From the NCBI GenBank assembly GCA_025356075.1, contig JANXUT010000055.1:186001-250000 (forward strand): 64,000 bases of DNA, given 5' to 3'. The translations under genes were made by a program, and so were the position numbers. The notes beneath the pieces were generated by a model that was given only the letters and a program-made list of their open reading frames with translations, did not search any database and was not told the origin of the DNA. Shown in pieces: positions 23,319 to 32,200 of this stretch (position 1 is its first letter; each line of letters starts with the position of its first letter). Source of the stretch: Pseudomonadota bacterium (GTDB lineage Bacteria > Pseudomonadota > Gammaproteobacteria > Steroidobacterales > Steroidobacteraceae).

Positions 23319-24992
23319 CTAGAGACCGGGTGCGCTCGGCGCAGCGGAACCCGCGGCGGCGCCTGGCGCGACCGGCAAGCGAACGTTGGCGCGGCAGCCC
23401 TGGCCCGGCGCCGTGTCGAATTCAACCGACCCGTTGACCGCCCGTAGCCGCTCGGCGAGGTGCAGCAGGCCGAAGCTCGCCGCGACCGGCGAGGTGCGGC
23501 GGCGCGCATCGAAGCCGACACCGTGGTCAACGACGGCGATGTCGAGGTAGTCCGCGAACTGGTCGACGATGACGTCCGCCCTATCGGTGCGCGAGTGCTT
23601 GTAGGCGTTGAAGAGCAGCTCGCGGACCACGCGGTAGACCACCCGGAGCAAGTCTTCGCTGATCTCCCCGCTGCCAGCGACCCGCACCGTCACGATGAAC
23701 CGATAGCGGGATTCAAACAGGCGCACGAGCCCCTGCAGCACGCCTTCGACCGAGGTTTCCTCGAGCTCCGGCGGGCTCAGGTCCTGGATCATCGTGCGGA
23801 TGCCTCTTTGCGCCTCGTGCGATGCCGCGACCGCGTCATCGAGCAGCGTGTGCCCGAGGCCGCCGGAGACCATCGGCTTCAGCGCGCCGAGGAGCATCGC
23901 CTGGCCCGCCAGCAGCTGCCCGACGCCGTCGTGCAGGTCCGAAGCCGTCGCGCGGCGTGCGCTCGCCTCGGCCTCGTCGAGCTCGTGCGCGTACTGATGC
24001 AGCCGCTCGTTGGTCCGGCCGAGCTCGCCGACGAGAGCATGTTCCTTGAGCGTCAACAGGTTGATGAGGTGCGCACCACCGCAGGCGGTGACGAGAAAGA
24101 GCTGCATCGGAAAGACGACGCTCGCCCAGATGCCCGGCGTCGCCATGCCGGCGAATGCGCCGAAATCCTGCGCCGAGGCGGCGCAAACGGTGAGTGCGGC
24201 GACGACGACCCCGTAGGAGACCGCGGCGCGCGAGAACCTGAGCGCCAGCCACACGAGCGGCACGGCGAACAGGAACTGCGGCGGGTACTGCGTCGCCCAG
24301 GGCGTTCGGCCGAACACGAGCCAGGCACTCAACGTGATCGTCAACGCGCCGACCGCGAGCAGCTCCCACGGACGCGCCGGCGTCAGCGCCCGCGTCCCCG
24401 GGCGCGCGATGAGCGCATCGACGACCGGGCTGAAGCAGATGATGCCGAGCACGGCGGCCGCGCCCCAGATCGCGACATCCTGCGCGCTCGTACCGGTGCT
24501 CGCGAAGCCCGCGTGCGCGAAAGTACCGAGTACGGCGCCCGGCAGCACGCCGAGCGGAAAGGCGATCAGCCACAGCGGCGAAAGATTCGGGAACGACGGG
24601 TCCTCGATGCGCCCGACGCCAAAGTAGCGGGACAGCGCAGCCGGCAGGAGCGAGGTGAGCACGTTCGCGGCCGCGAGTGCCGCCTCGGTCGTGAGGCCAG
24701 GATGCACGCCCGTCACGAACCGGTCGACGAGCGGGTAGGAGGCGAATTCCCAACCGGCGCTCGCGAGTGCGATCGCCGGCCACCAGCGCGGCGGCAAGCG
24801 CAGGTAGGCGACGAACGGAACCGCGTAGCCGGGCCACAGGGCCGCCGGCGCCGACGGCCACGGCTTTAGCGCATAGCCGAGTAGAAAGAGGAGCGGGTAG
24901 GCAAACGCAAGCAGCGTCACCGCGGACGATGTCAGCGGGCGGGGGACGCCCGATTCCAGAGCCGGCGGTGCGTACAGCGACGACACGACCAC
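23319..24992 (-). CDS. Membrane sensor histidine kinase with MASE1-type sensor domain
   Basis: A 557-residue kinase. About 300 N-terminal residues form an integral membrane sensor of eight or more helices with MASE1 features (ALWPGYAVPFVAYLRLPPRW, ALAAANVLTSLLPAAL, WGAAAVLGIICFSP). A short coiled coil follows, then the NarL-type dimerisation domain with phospho-accepting His354 in DLHDGVGQLLAGQ. The HATPase domain has RELLFNAYKHSRTD (N box) and VDHGVGFD (G1 box). GTG 24992 was chosen because sequence upstream is arginine-rich and overlaps the opposite promoter; GTG 24986 is an alternative. No response regulator gene is next to it, so the partner must be encoded elsewhere. Confidence 0.85.
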   Translation of the reverse strand: MVVSSLYAPPALESGVPRPLTSSAVTLLAFAYPLLFLLGYALKPWPSAPAALWPGYAVPFVAYLRLPPRWWPAIALASAGWEFASYPLVDRFVTGVHPGLTTEAALAAANVLTSLLPAALSRYFGVGRIEDPSFPNLSPLWLIAFPLGVLPGAVLGTFAHAGFASTGTSAQDVAIWGAAAVLGIICFSPVVDALIARPGTRALTPARPWELLAVGALTITLSAWLVFGRTPWATQYPPQFLFAVPLVWLALRFSRAAVSYGVVVAALTVCAASAQDFGAFAGMATPGIWASVVFPMQLFLVTACGGAHLINLLTLKEHALVGELGRTNERLHQYAHELDEAEASARRATASDLHDGVGQLLAGQAMLLGALKPMVSGGLGHTLLDDAVAASHEAQRGIRTMIQDLSPPELEETSVEGVLQGLVRLFESRYRFIVTVRVAGSGEISEDLLRVVYRVVRELLFNAYKHSRTDRADVIVDQFADYLDIAVVDHGVGFDARRRTSPVAASFGLLHLAERLRAVNGSVEFDTAPGQGCRANVRLPVAPGAAAGSAAPSAPGL

Positions 24993-25163
24993 AGTGTGCC
25001 ACGTCTCCCCGGAATCACGGAGCAATGCGGCGCCGAAGCGCCACGCGAGCCGCCGCCCGGCCGGGTGCCTGCCATACAATGGCCGGCGCGCCGGAAGCAC
25101 CATGACGGGTGCGATGGTGCGACGCACGCCGAATGCGCGCCCGGCCAGAGGACACGATCGAGC

Positions 25164-26240
25164 ATGACTACCGAGGGACAGTCCGCGCTCCCGCCGCCCT
25201 CGACGACCGAGGTTCGCGCCGGCATGGAGATCGACGCCGGGCGCCTGACCGCGTACCTCCGCGAGCACGTCGCGGGGTTCGAGGGCCCGCTCTCGGTGCG
25301 CCAGTTCAGGGGCGGGCAGTCAAATCCCACCTACCTCCTCACGACCCCGCGGCGACGCTACGTGCTGAGGCGCAAGCCGCCCGGCACCCTGCTCGCCTCC
25401 GCGCACGCGGTCGACCGGGAATTTCGCGTGATCAGCGCGCTTGGCGGCAGCGGCGTGCCGGTGCCACAGACCTTCGCGCTTTGCACCGCGGAGTCGGTCA
25501 TCGGCACCTGGTTCTACGTGATGGAGTACGTCGAGGGCCGGATCCTGTGGGATCCCGCGCTCGAGTCCGTCGAGCGGGGGCAGCGGCGCTCCCACGCGCT
25601 CGCGCTCGTCGGCGCGCTCGCAGACCTTCACAAGCTCGATCCGACCGCCGTCGGGCTCGCCGATTTCGGCAAGCCGGCGGCGTACATGGCGAGGCAGATC
25701 GCGCGCTGGTCGAAGCAGTACCTCGAGGACACGGCGGCCGGGCGCATCGAGGCGATGGACCGGCTGATCGAGTGGCTGCCAAGGCACCTGCCGGCGGTCG
25801 AGCAGAGGGTGGCGATCGTGCACGGCGACTACCGGGTGGACAATGTCGTGTTCCACCCGCGCGAGGCGCGCGTACTCGCGATCCTCGACTGGGAGCTCGC
25901 GACGCTCGGCGACCCGCTCGCCGATTTCGCCTACCACCTCATGCTCTACCGTCTGCCGACGATCTCGATACCCGGGCTCCGCGGCCGCGACATGCCGGCG
26001 CTTGGGCTCCCGACCGAGGCGGAGTACGTCGGCCACTACTGCGAGCGGGCGGGCCGCGAGCGCATCGATGAGCTCGAGTTCTACCTCGCCTTCGCCATGT
26101 TCCGCCTCGCCGGCATCTTCCACGGCATCGCGGGACGGGTTGCCCGCGGCACGGCCGTCAGCGAGAAGGCGCGCGACTATGCGCGGCACGTGACGACCGT
26201 CGCCAACTGCGCCTGGCGGCAGGCACAGTCGGTCGGTTGA
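25164..26240 (+). CDS. Aminoglycoside-phosphotransferase-fold kinase (ACAD10/11-type)
   Basis: A 358-residue protein of the APH kinase fold. The nucleotide-binding loop region is FRGGQSNPTYLL (residues 48-59), with the ATP-binding Lys in YVLRRKPPG. The catalytic loop is HGDYRVDNVVF (His220, Asp222, Asn227), followed by the metal-binding DWELATLGDP (Asp242). The SNPTYLL and LRRKPPG pattern matches the group fused to or near acyl-CoA dehydrogenases (ACAD10/11), which phosphorylate hydroxyacyl-CoAs in 4-hydroxy acid catabolism, not antibiotics. No acyl-CoA dehydrogenase adjoins it here, so the role is inferred from family only. Confidence 0.85.
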   Translation: MTTEGQSALPPPSTTEVRAGMEIDAGRLTAYLREHVAGFEGPLSVRQFRGGQSNPTYLLTTPRRRYVLRRKPPGTLLASAHAVDREFRVISALGGSGVPVPQTFALCTAESVIGTWFYVMEYVEGRILWDPALESVERGQRRSHALALVGALADLHKLDPTAVGLADFGKPAAYMARQIARWSKQYLEDTAAGRIEAMDRLIEWLPRHLPAVEQRVAIVHGDYRVDNVVFHPREARVLAILDWELATLGDPLADFAYHLMLYRLPTISIPGLRGRDMPALGLPTEAEYVGHYCERAGRERIDELEFYLAFAMFRLAGIFHGIAGRVARGTAVSEKARDYARHVTTVANCAWRQAQSVG

Positions 26241-26362
26241 AGCGCCTGCCCTCGGGCGTCGCGCGGCGGGGCGCGTGGTAGGATTTCGGCAAGCCATTTG
26301 ACGGCAGGCCCGGGGAACTCCCGGCCGCCGCGATCCCTCCCCCTCCCGGACGGAAATACCAC

Positions 26363-27601
26363 GTGTCATCGCATACGCTGCTATTCAGGAACGGACGTAT
26401 CTTCGACGGCACGAGCGACCACCTGCGCGATGGGCTCGAGGTGCTCGTGGAGGGCACGCGGATCAAGGAAGTCGCCGACCGGCCGCTCAGGGCCGCGGGC
26501 GCCACCGTGGTAGACCTCGGTGGCCGCACGCTGATGCCGGGGCTCATCGATGCGCATTTCCACGCTTACGCGACCGCACTTGACCTCGGCAAGGCCTGCG
26601 CGGTGCCCCTGTCGTTGCACGCGCTCGAGGCGCACGTGCTGCTCGAGCAGTCGCTCGCCCGCGGCTTCACGACGGTGCGTGACGCGGCGGGCGCGGACGT
26701 GGGCCTCGCGCTTGCGACCGAGCGCGGCCTCATCAAGGGACCGCGGATCTTCTACTCGGGGCGGGCGCTGACGCAGACCGGCGGACACGGCGACATGCGC
26801 TCGGCGACGCACATCGAACCCTGCGCCTGCGCGCAGGTCGGCCACACGATGGGCGTCGTCGTCGACGGCGTCGATGAGGTGCGCAAGGCGGCGCGCGAGG
26901 AGCTGAGGAAGGGCGCGCACCAGATCAAGATCTTCGTGTCGGGTGGCATCTCATCGCCGGGTGACCCCGTGTGGATGCGCCAGTTCACCGACGATGAGAT
27001 CCGCGCCGCGGTGGAAGAGGCCGCGAGCCGGCGCACCTATGTCCTTGCCCACGCCTACACGGCCGAGTCAATCAGCCGCGCGGTGCGCTGCGGCGTCCGC
27101 TCCATCGAGCACGGCAACCTGATCGACCGGGCGGCGGCCGAGGTCGTGCGCGATCACGATGCGTTCGTCGTGCCGACGCTCGTGACGTACGAGGCCAATC
27201 ACCGCTTTGGCGCCGCGGCCGGTGCCCCGGCGTTCATGCTCGAGAAGCTCGATGAGGTCCGCCTCGCGGGCCTCGATGCGCTGGCGCTGCTCGCGGAGGT
27301 CGGCGTCAAGATCGGCTTCGGCACGGACCTCCTCGGTCCCCTGCACCAGTACCAGTCGGATGAGTTCACGATCCGCGCGCGCGTGCAGAAGCCCGTCGAC
27401 ATCCTCCGCTCGGCGACCTCGATCAATGCCGCGCTCGTGCAACGCTCCAACGAGCTCGGCGTCGTGCGCGCCGGTGCTCTCGCCGACCTCATCGTCGTCG
27501 ACGGGGACCCGCTCGCGGACATCTCGGTGCTGTGCGGCCAGGGCGAGCGGATCCCGCTCGTCATGAAGGCCGGCGAGATCATGAAGCGGATGGCGCTCTA
27601 G
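26363..27601 (+). CDS. Metal-dependent amidohydrolase (imidazolonepropionase-like/prolidase-type)
   Basis: A 412-residue amidohydrolase_1 family enzyme. The metal ligands HFH (residues 65-67) lie in LMPGLIDAHFHAYA. Later segments are QIKIFVSGGISSPGD, where the Lys may be carboxylated, then VLAHAYTAES, SIEHGNLID and GFGTDLLGP with the catalytic Asp. The C-terminal GALADLIVVDGDPLADI is typical. Relatives hydrolyse N-acyl amino acids, dipeptides or cyclic amides. The GTG start at 26363 yields the usual first strand of the composite domain. It is cytosolic, lacking a signal peptide, and convergent with the gamma-glutamyltransferase gene. Confidence 0.87.
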   Translation: MSSHTLLFRNGRIFDGTSDHLRDGLEVLVEGTRIKEVADRPLRAAGATVVDLGGRTLMPGLIDAHFHAYATALDLGKACAVPLSLHALEAHVLLEQSLARGFTTVRDAAGADVGLALATERGLIKGPRIFYSGRALTQTGGHGDMRSATHIEPCACAQVGHTMGVVVDGVDEVRKAAREELRKGAHQIKIFVSGGISSPGDPVWMRQFTDDEIRAAVEEAASRRTYVLAHAYTAESISRAVRCGVRSIEHGNLIDRAAAEVVRDHDAFVVPTLVTYEANHRFGAAAGAPAFMLEKLDEVRLAGLDALALLAEVGVKIGFGTDLLGPLHQYQSDEFTIRARVQKPVDILRSATSINAALVQRSNELGVVRAGALADLIVVDGDPLADISVLCGQGERIPLVMKAGEIMKRMAL

Positions 27602-27613
27602 CCGATCGGGCGG

Positions 27614-29284
27614 TCAGTCGATGACGCGTGCGACGCCGCGACCACGCGGGTCGGCGATGGCGACGGGACGGGCTCGGCCCATCTCGATCGCGGCGATGTC
27701 GCCGTTCCAGCCCTGCTGCTCGAACCGGTAGCCGCGCGCGATGAGCGCATCGACCGTCGCGCGGTCGAGCTGGCGGTACGGTTCCTCGAAGATCGTGTCC
27801 GGTGGCAGCAGCTGGTGATGGACGCGCGTCGCGGCGACGGCATCCCCGAGCGGCATCGCGTAGTCGTGCCAGTTCGTGATGACCTGGAAGACGGACGTGA
27901 AGATCCTGGAGCCCCCCGGCGTGCCGATGACGAGCGCGACCTTGCCGTCGCGCGTCAGTATCGTCGGCGTCATCGAGGAGAGCGGGCGCTTGCGCGGGGC
28001 GATCGCATTCGCGTCCGCGCCGACGACGCCGTAGAGGTTCGGGGTCCCGGGCTTCACCGAGAAATCGTCCATCTCGTTGTTGAGCAGGAAGCCTGCGCCC
28101 CGCACGACCTGGCCCGCGCCGAAATCGTCGTTGAGCGTATAGGTGTTGGAGACCGCGTTGCCCCGGCCATCGACGATCGAGAAATGCGTCGTGTTGTGGT
28201 GCACCGTGACGCCGGGCGCCACGTCCGCCGTCGGCGTCGGCCGGTCGGGTCGCACCTCCGCGGCGCGGCGCGCGAGGTAAGCGGGGCTGAGGAGCGCATC
28301 GACGGGGGTCGACGAGAATGCGGGGTCGCCGAGGTACTCGGCGCGGTCGGCGAAGACGCGCTTCTCGATCTCGGCGAGCAGGTGGACGTACTGCGGCGAG
28401 TTGTGCGCGACACCTCGGAACGCGCTCGCAAGGTCCGCCTTCATCGCGAGCAGCGAGATGAGCGCGATCCCGCCGGAACTCGGCAGTGGCGCCGTGATGA
28501 CCCGGTAGCCCTGCCAGTCGGCCTCGAGGGGCCTGCGCCACTCGACGCGATAGGCCGCGAGGTCTGCCGCGGTGATAGCGCCACGACCGCCCGCCATCTC
28601 GGCGACGATGAGCCGGGCGGTGCGACCCGTGTAGAAGCCGGCCGCACCCTTCGCCGCGATCCTTCCGAGGGTGGCGGCGAGCTCGCTCTGCCGGTGCATC
28701 CGGCCGGCCGCGAGGCTGCCGAAGTAGTCGAGGAAGTTGGTCCGGCCGTTGAGGTCCTTCGCGCGCTCATCGCGGCGGGCGGTGAGCTTTGCGCTAACGC
28801 GAAAGCCGTCGCGCGCGCGACGGATCGCGGGGGCGAGATCCGTCTTCCACGGCAGCTTGCCGAAGCGCTGGTGGAGCGCCCAGAGGCCCGCCACGGTCCC
28901 CGGGACGCCCGCGGCCGCGGGCCCCACGGTACTCGCATCCAGGATGACGTTGCCGGCCGCGTCGAGATACATGTTCGCGGTCGCGGCGCCGGGCGCGACT
29001 TCGCGGTAGTCGAGAAAGTACGTCTTTCCGTCGAAAAGGACGGTCGCGAAGCCGCCGCCACCCAGGTTGCCGGCGTCGGGGTAGGTGACCGCGAGCGTGA
29101 AGCCGACGGCTACCGCCGCATCGATGGCGTTGCCGCCGGCCCTGAGTACCTCCTCGGCGGCCGCGGCGCCGTCGGGATCGGGCGCCGCGACCGCGGCGGG
29201 CGCCGCGTGGCCGGGCGCCCCGAGGAGGAAGGCGCCGAGGGCGATGAGGGCGAGGCTGAACGCTCGAGGGCGCTTCGATCGCAC
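27614..29284 (-). CDS. ggt: Gamma-glutamyltransferase (periplasmic)
   Basis: A 556-residue precursor. It has a signal peptide (residues 1-28, PRAFSLALIALGAFLLGAPG). The large-subunit segments AGGNAIDAAVAVGFTLAVTYP and GGGGFATV are followed by PSSGGIALISLL. The self-cleavage and nucleophile Thr365 lies in NTTHFSIVDGRGNAVSNTY, and the small subunit includes SSMTPTIL and GTPGGSRI. The enzyme cleaves glutathione and other gamma-glutamyl compounds in the periplasm. The GTG start at 29284 sits seven bases after the cupin-like gene stop, so halogenase, cupin and ggt may form one minus-strand transcription unit. Confidence 0.93.
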   Translation of the reverse strand: MRSKRPRAFSLALIALGAFLLGAPGHAAPAAVAAPDPDGAAAAEEVLRAGGNAIDAAVAVGFTLAVTYPDAGNLGGGGFATVLFDGKTYFLDYREVAPGAATANMYLDAAGNVILDASTVGPAAAGVPGTVAGLWALHQRFGKLPWKTDLAPAIRRARDGFRVSAKLTARRDERAKDLNGRTNFLDYFGSLAAGRMHRQSELAATLGRIAAKGAAGFYTGRTARLIVAEMAGGRGAITAADLAAYRVEWRRPLEADWQGYRVITAPLPSSGGIALISLLAMKADLASAFRGVAHNSPQYVHLLAEIEKRVFADRAEYLGDPAFSSTPVDALLSPAYLARRAAEVRPDRPTPTADVAPGVTVHHNTTHFSIVDGRGNAVSNTYTLNDDFGAGQVVRGAGFLLNNEMDDFSVKPGTPNLYGVVGADANAIAPRKRPLSSMTPTILTRDGKVALVIGTPGGSRIFTSVFQVITNWHDYAMPLGDAVAATRVHHQLLPPDTIFEEPYRQLDRATVDALIARGYRFEQQGWNGDIAAIEMGRARPVAIADPRGRGVARVID

Positions 29285-29291
29285 GGGGCGG

Positions 29292-30314
29292 CTAGCCTTT
29301 CGTCAGTCGGCCGAGGAGCTCCGCACGAAGCGCCCGGACGCGCTCGCCGGATAGCTCGCCGAGGAGCCCGTGCCGTTCGGGCGGAATGTGGGCGGTGACG
29401 TCCGCGTCCGTGCCGAACACGTAGTGCGCGTAGATCGCGCCCCAGGCCTCGCGTGTCGCGGGCGGCAGGTGCCTCAGGTTCAGGATGGAGTGCATGAGGC
29501 TCTCGAACGCGGAATCCGTGCGTCCGGTCGTGGCGCCGGCGTGCCACCAGTAGTTGACGAGCAGGTTGAAGGGCTCGAGCGATTCGACGTGGTGCCACCA
29601 TGCCGGCGGCACATAGATCGCATCGCCCGGCCCAAGTTCCGCGCTCGTGGCGGCGGCGAGTGCCTCGCGGTATTTCGGGTAGCGCTCGAAGTCGGGCTCG
29701 GCGACGTGCACGAGGCTCATCGGCGCGCCGGTCGGCGCGAAGTCGAGCGGACCCACGTACAGGTTGCCGATCTGCTCGGGCGGGAAGAGGGTGAAGCGGC
29801 GCCGACCGCTCACGACGCAGCCGATGTTGTTCCATTCATCGAAATGCGCCGGTGTCGTGATTGCGTTGCCGAGCCAGATGCGCGGCAATACGTCGGGCGG
29901 CAGGCAGTCGAGGCGGTTCGCGGCCGCGAACCCCGGCACGCAATCGCGAATGAGCGCGCTTTGCGCCGCGACCGCCGGCGGATTGGGAAATGCCGAGTAC
30001 CGCAGCACCTGCTCGGCGACGGCAGCGAGCGGCAGGCGGTTGCGGACGAAATTGAAGCCGCTCATGGCGGAGTTGTAGAAGACGCGCCCGCGCTCCTCCG
30101 GCGCCGTCATGATCGCATCGACCGGAGTGCCGTTATCAAGTCCGGCGAGGTAGGCGACGATCGCGCTCGGGGACGTGAGCGCGTGCGCGACCGCCGGCCA
30201 CTGCCGCACGAGGCCGCGCAGCACCGCGGGCTTGCCGGAGGCAAGCACCTCTGTACGGATCGCCTCGTCGTCGGGGGCGGTGAATTCGCGAATGGCGGGG
30301 AGGGCTCGCGTCAT
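29292..30314 (-). CDS. Cupin-like (JmjC/cupin_8) protein
   Basis: A 340-residue protein with a cupin_8 domain. PAVLRGLVRQWPA near residue 30 is the usual start. The Fe(II) site is TPAHFDEWNNIGCVVSGRRRFTLFPP, giving the HxD pair, and the distal His lies in GDAIYVPPAWWHHVESL. These are the ligands of 2-oxoglutarate-dependent oxygenases, so hydroxylase activity is plausible. The gene follows the tryptophan-halogenase-like gene by 31 bp. Cupin_8 and halogenase genes are repeatedly paired, often with SapC-like and TonB-dependent receptor genes, which are not found here. Substrate unknown. Confidence 0.87.
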   Translation of the reverse strand: MTRALPAIREFTAPDDEAIRTEVLASGKPAVLRGLVRQWPAVAHALTSPSAIVAYLAGLDNGTPVDAIMTAPEERGRVFYNSAMSGFNFVRNRLPLAAVAEQVLRYSAFPNPPAVAAQSALIRDCVPGFAAANRLDCLPPDVLPRIWLGNAITTPAHFDEWNNIGCVVSGRRRFTLFPPEQIGNLYVGPLDFAPTGAPMSLVHVAEPDFERYPKYREALAAATSAELGPGDAIYVPPAWWHHVESLEPFNLLVNYWWHAGATTGRTDSAFESLMHSILNLRHLPPATREAWGAIYAHYVFGTDADVTAHIPPERHGLLGELSGERVRALRAELLGRLTKG

Positions 30315-30345
30315 GAAGCGTGGGTTGTTGAAGCGCCCCGGGGCG

Positions 30346-31956
30346 CTACCAGAAATACACCTGCAACGACTCGGCGGTGTCGCGCGGCGGGATGCCGAGC
30401 AGCACCTCGCGATGCGGCCGGTAGTTGACGACGCTGCGATCGAGCAGGTTGTCGATCTCCGCGAGGCTATAGCGCCCTTCCTCGGCGGTCGGGGCCCTGA
30501 GCGCCCCAGCATCCGGGAAGATGCCCATGCCCGCCATGATTGAGTACCAGGAGAACACGGGGTAGCCCGCCCCGATCGCCTGCTGGCGGACGCCGGGCGC
30601 GATGCTCTTGCCAGCCATCCAGAGGCTGTAGAGCTGCTTGAGCGAATCGGACAGGTTGAGGTTGGCCGCGTTGGCGCGCCAGTACTCGGTATCGGTGCGT
30701 GAATTCGTCTTGTAGTGGGTGACGATGTAGTCGCGCGTCCCCTCGAACTTGGCGTTGACCGCTGCGTTGAACTCATCGTGCGCCCGCTCGCCCAGGTCGC
30801 CGCGCTCGAGTACCTCGAGGAAGCTCGTGGCGGTCTGCTGGATGAAGAGGAGCGCGGTTGCCTCGAGCGGCTCGATGAAGCCCTGCGAAAGGCCGACCGC
30901 GAGGCAATTCCGGTTCCAGTGCTTGGTGACCCGCCCGATCTTCATCTTGAGGTGCCGCGCCGGGGTCTCGGAATCGAGGAGCCCGAGCCGTTCGCGCAGC
31001 TCCGTCTCCGCCTGGTCGGCCGAGCAGAACTGCGAGCTATAGACGTAGCCATTGCCGAAGCGGCTGGTCAGTGGGATCTTCCACGCCCAGCCATGCTTGA
31101 GCGCGCTCGAGACGGTCTCCGACGGTATCGAGTCGCCGATCGGCGTCGGCAGCGCGACCGCCGCGTCATTGAAAAGGTTGCTCGCGAAGCTGACGAAGGG
31201 CGTCTTGAGCGCCTTGTCGATCAGCAGCCCGGCGAAGCCGCTGCAGTCGATAAAGAGGTCGGCCGAGATCGCCTCGCCGTCCGTCGTGCACACCGCCTGG
31301 ATCGCGCCGTCGGCGCTCAGCGTCGCGTGCGTCAGGTGGCAGGCGCAGTAGCTGACGCCGCGTTCGATGGCCTTCTTCTGCAGGAACTGGCCGAGCAGGA
31401 CCGCGTCGAAGTGGTAGCCGTGCCAGATGTCGAATGGGAAGTTGTTGGCCGGCTTCGGCGCGAGCTCTCGCTCGGCGAGGCGCGCGGCGATGAAGAAGCG
31501 GTTCGGGTGCGCGTGCACGTTGGCGCCATTGATGCGCGACTCGGCGTTGTGGACGAACTGCGTCATCGTCAGGTTGTCGAGCATCGAGGCGAAGGGGTGG
31601 AAATAGCTCTCGAACCCGGGCTTCGTCGACCAGCCGTCGAAGGTGATGCCGCACTTGTAGGTCGCGTGGCAGGCCGGCATCCACTCGGCCTCCTCGATGG
31701 CGAGGCCATCGAAGAATCCCCGCAACCACGGAGTCGACCCCTCGCCGACGCCGATGATCCCGACCGTAGGGGATTCGAGCACGCTTAGCTCGACCCCCTT
31801 GGCGATCAGCGTGCGGGCGAGGATCAGCGCGACCATCCAGCCCGCCGAGCCGCCGCCGACGATGACGATGCGCTTGACGGGGGCGGGAGCACGCGGGGTC
31901 GCCGCAGCCTGCCGGGCGCTATGGCTGAAGGAGTAATTGAAGAGGGTGGCTGTCAT
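30346..31956 (-). CDS. Tryptophan-halogenase-like flavin-dependent enzyme
   Basis: A 536-residue protein collinear with PrnA/RebH-type halogenases. The flavin motif GGGSAGW spans residues 34-40. The halogenase Lys corresponds to Lys101 in ATYKCGITFDGW (PrnA Lys79). The diagnostic WxWxIP motif is W290-A-W-K-I-P295, and the catalytic Glu lies in GFIEPLEATALLFI (residues 360-370). All signature residues of the family are therefore present, although many homologues in cupin_8-associated clusters have unknown substrates. ATG 31956 was chosen because it precedes the first Rossmann strand by a normal distance. A perfect 14-base palindrome sits 16 bases upstream. Confidence 0.9.
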   Translation of the reverse strand: MTATLFNYSFSHSARQAAATPRAPAPVKRIVIVGGGSAGWMVALILARTLIAKGVELSVLESPTVGIIGVGEGSTPWLRGFFDGLAIEEAEWMPACHATYKCGITFDGWSTKPGFESYFHPFASMLDNLTMTQFVHNAESRINGANVHAHPNRFFIAARLAERELAPKPANNFPFDIWHGYHFDAVLLGQFLQKKAIERGVSYCACHLTHATLSADGAIQAVCTTDGEAISADLFIDCSGFAGLLIDKALKTPFVSFASNLFNDAAVALPTPIGDSIPSETVSSALKHGWAWKIPLTSRFGNGYVYSSQFCSADQAETELRERLGLLDSETPARHLKMKIGRVTKHWNRNCLAVGLSQGFIEPLEATALLFIQQTATSFLEVLERGDLGERAHDEFNAAVNAKFEGTRDYIVTHYKTNSRTDTEYWRANAANLNLSDSLKQLYSLWMAGKSIAPGVRQQAIGAGYPVFSWYSIMAGMGIFPDAGALRAPTAEEGRYSLAEIDNLLDRSVVNYRPHREVLLGIPPRDTAESLQVYFW

Positions 31957-31971
31957 CGCTGCGGCTCTAAA

Positions 31972-31985
31972 ACCGGTGCACCGGT
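31972..31985. promoter_or_regulatory. Palindromic operator candidate upstream of the halogenase gene
   Basis: The sequence accggtgcaccggt is a perfect 14-base palindrome 16 bases before the halogenase start codon. Its form (ACCGGT half-sites with a central CG-rich core) is similar to LacI-family operators. No LacI-family gene is in the window. Confidence 0.45.
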
Positions 31986-32200
31986 GCTGCCAACGACTGC
32001 CAGCGGGGGCAGTCGCTCGACCAGCGCGCCCCCGTGGACTAACCCAATCGTTTAAATAGGGTGAGGCAGGAGCGCGCTGGCGAGCATGCGTAATGTGCCA
32101 GAGTCGCGCGTGTCTTGCTCTGCCGATTGCAAATGACACCTCGGGAGGCTCGATCCATGTCGCCGTCGACACCCGCCGGCACGCCACGCCGACGCTCGTG

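Noticed and set aside
25164-26240. Antibiotic resistance by an aminoglycoside phosphotransferase
   Set aside because: The motifs match the ACAD10/11-type group acting on acyl-CoA-related substrates rather than aminoglycoside-modifying enzymes.
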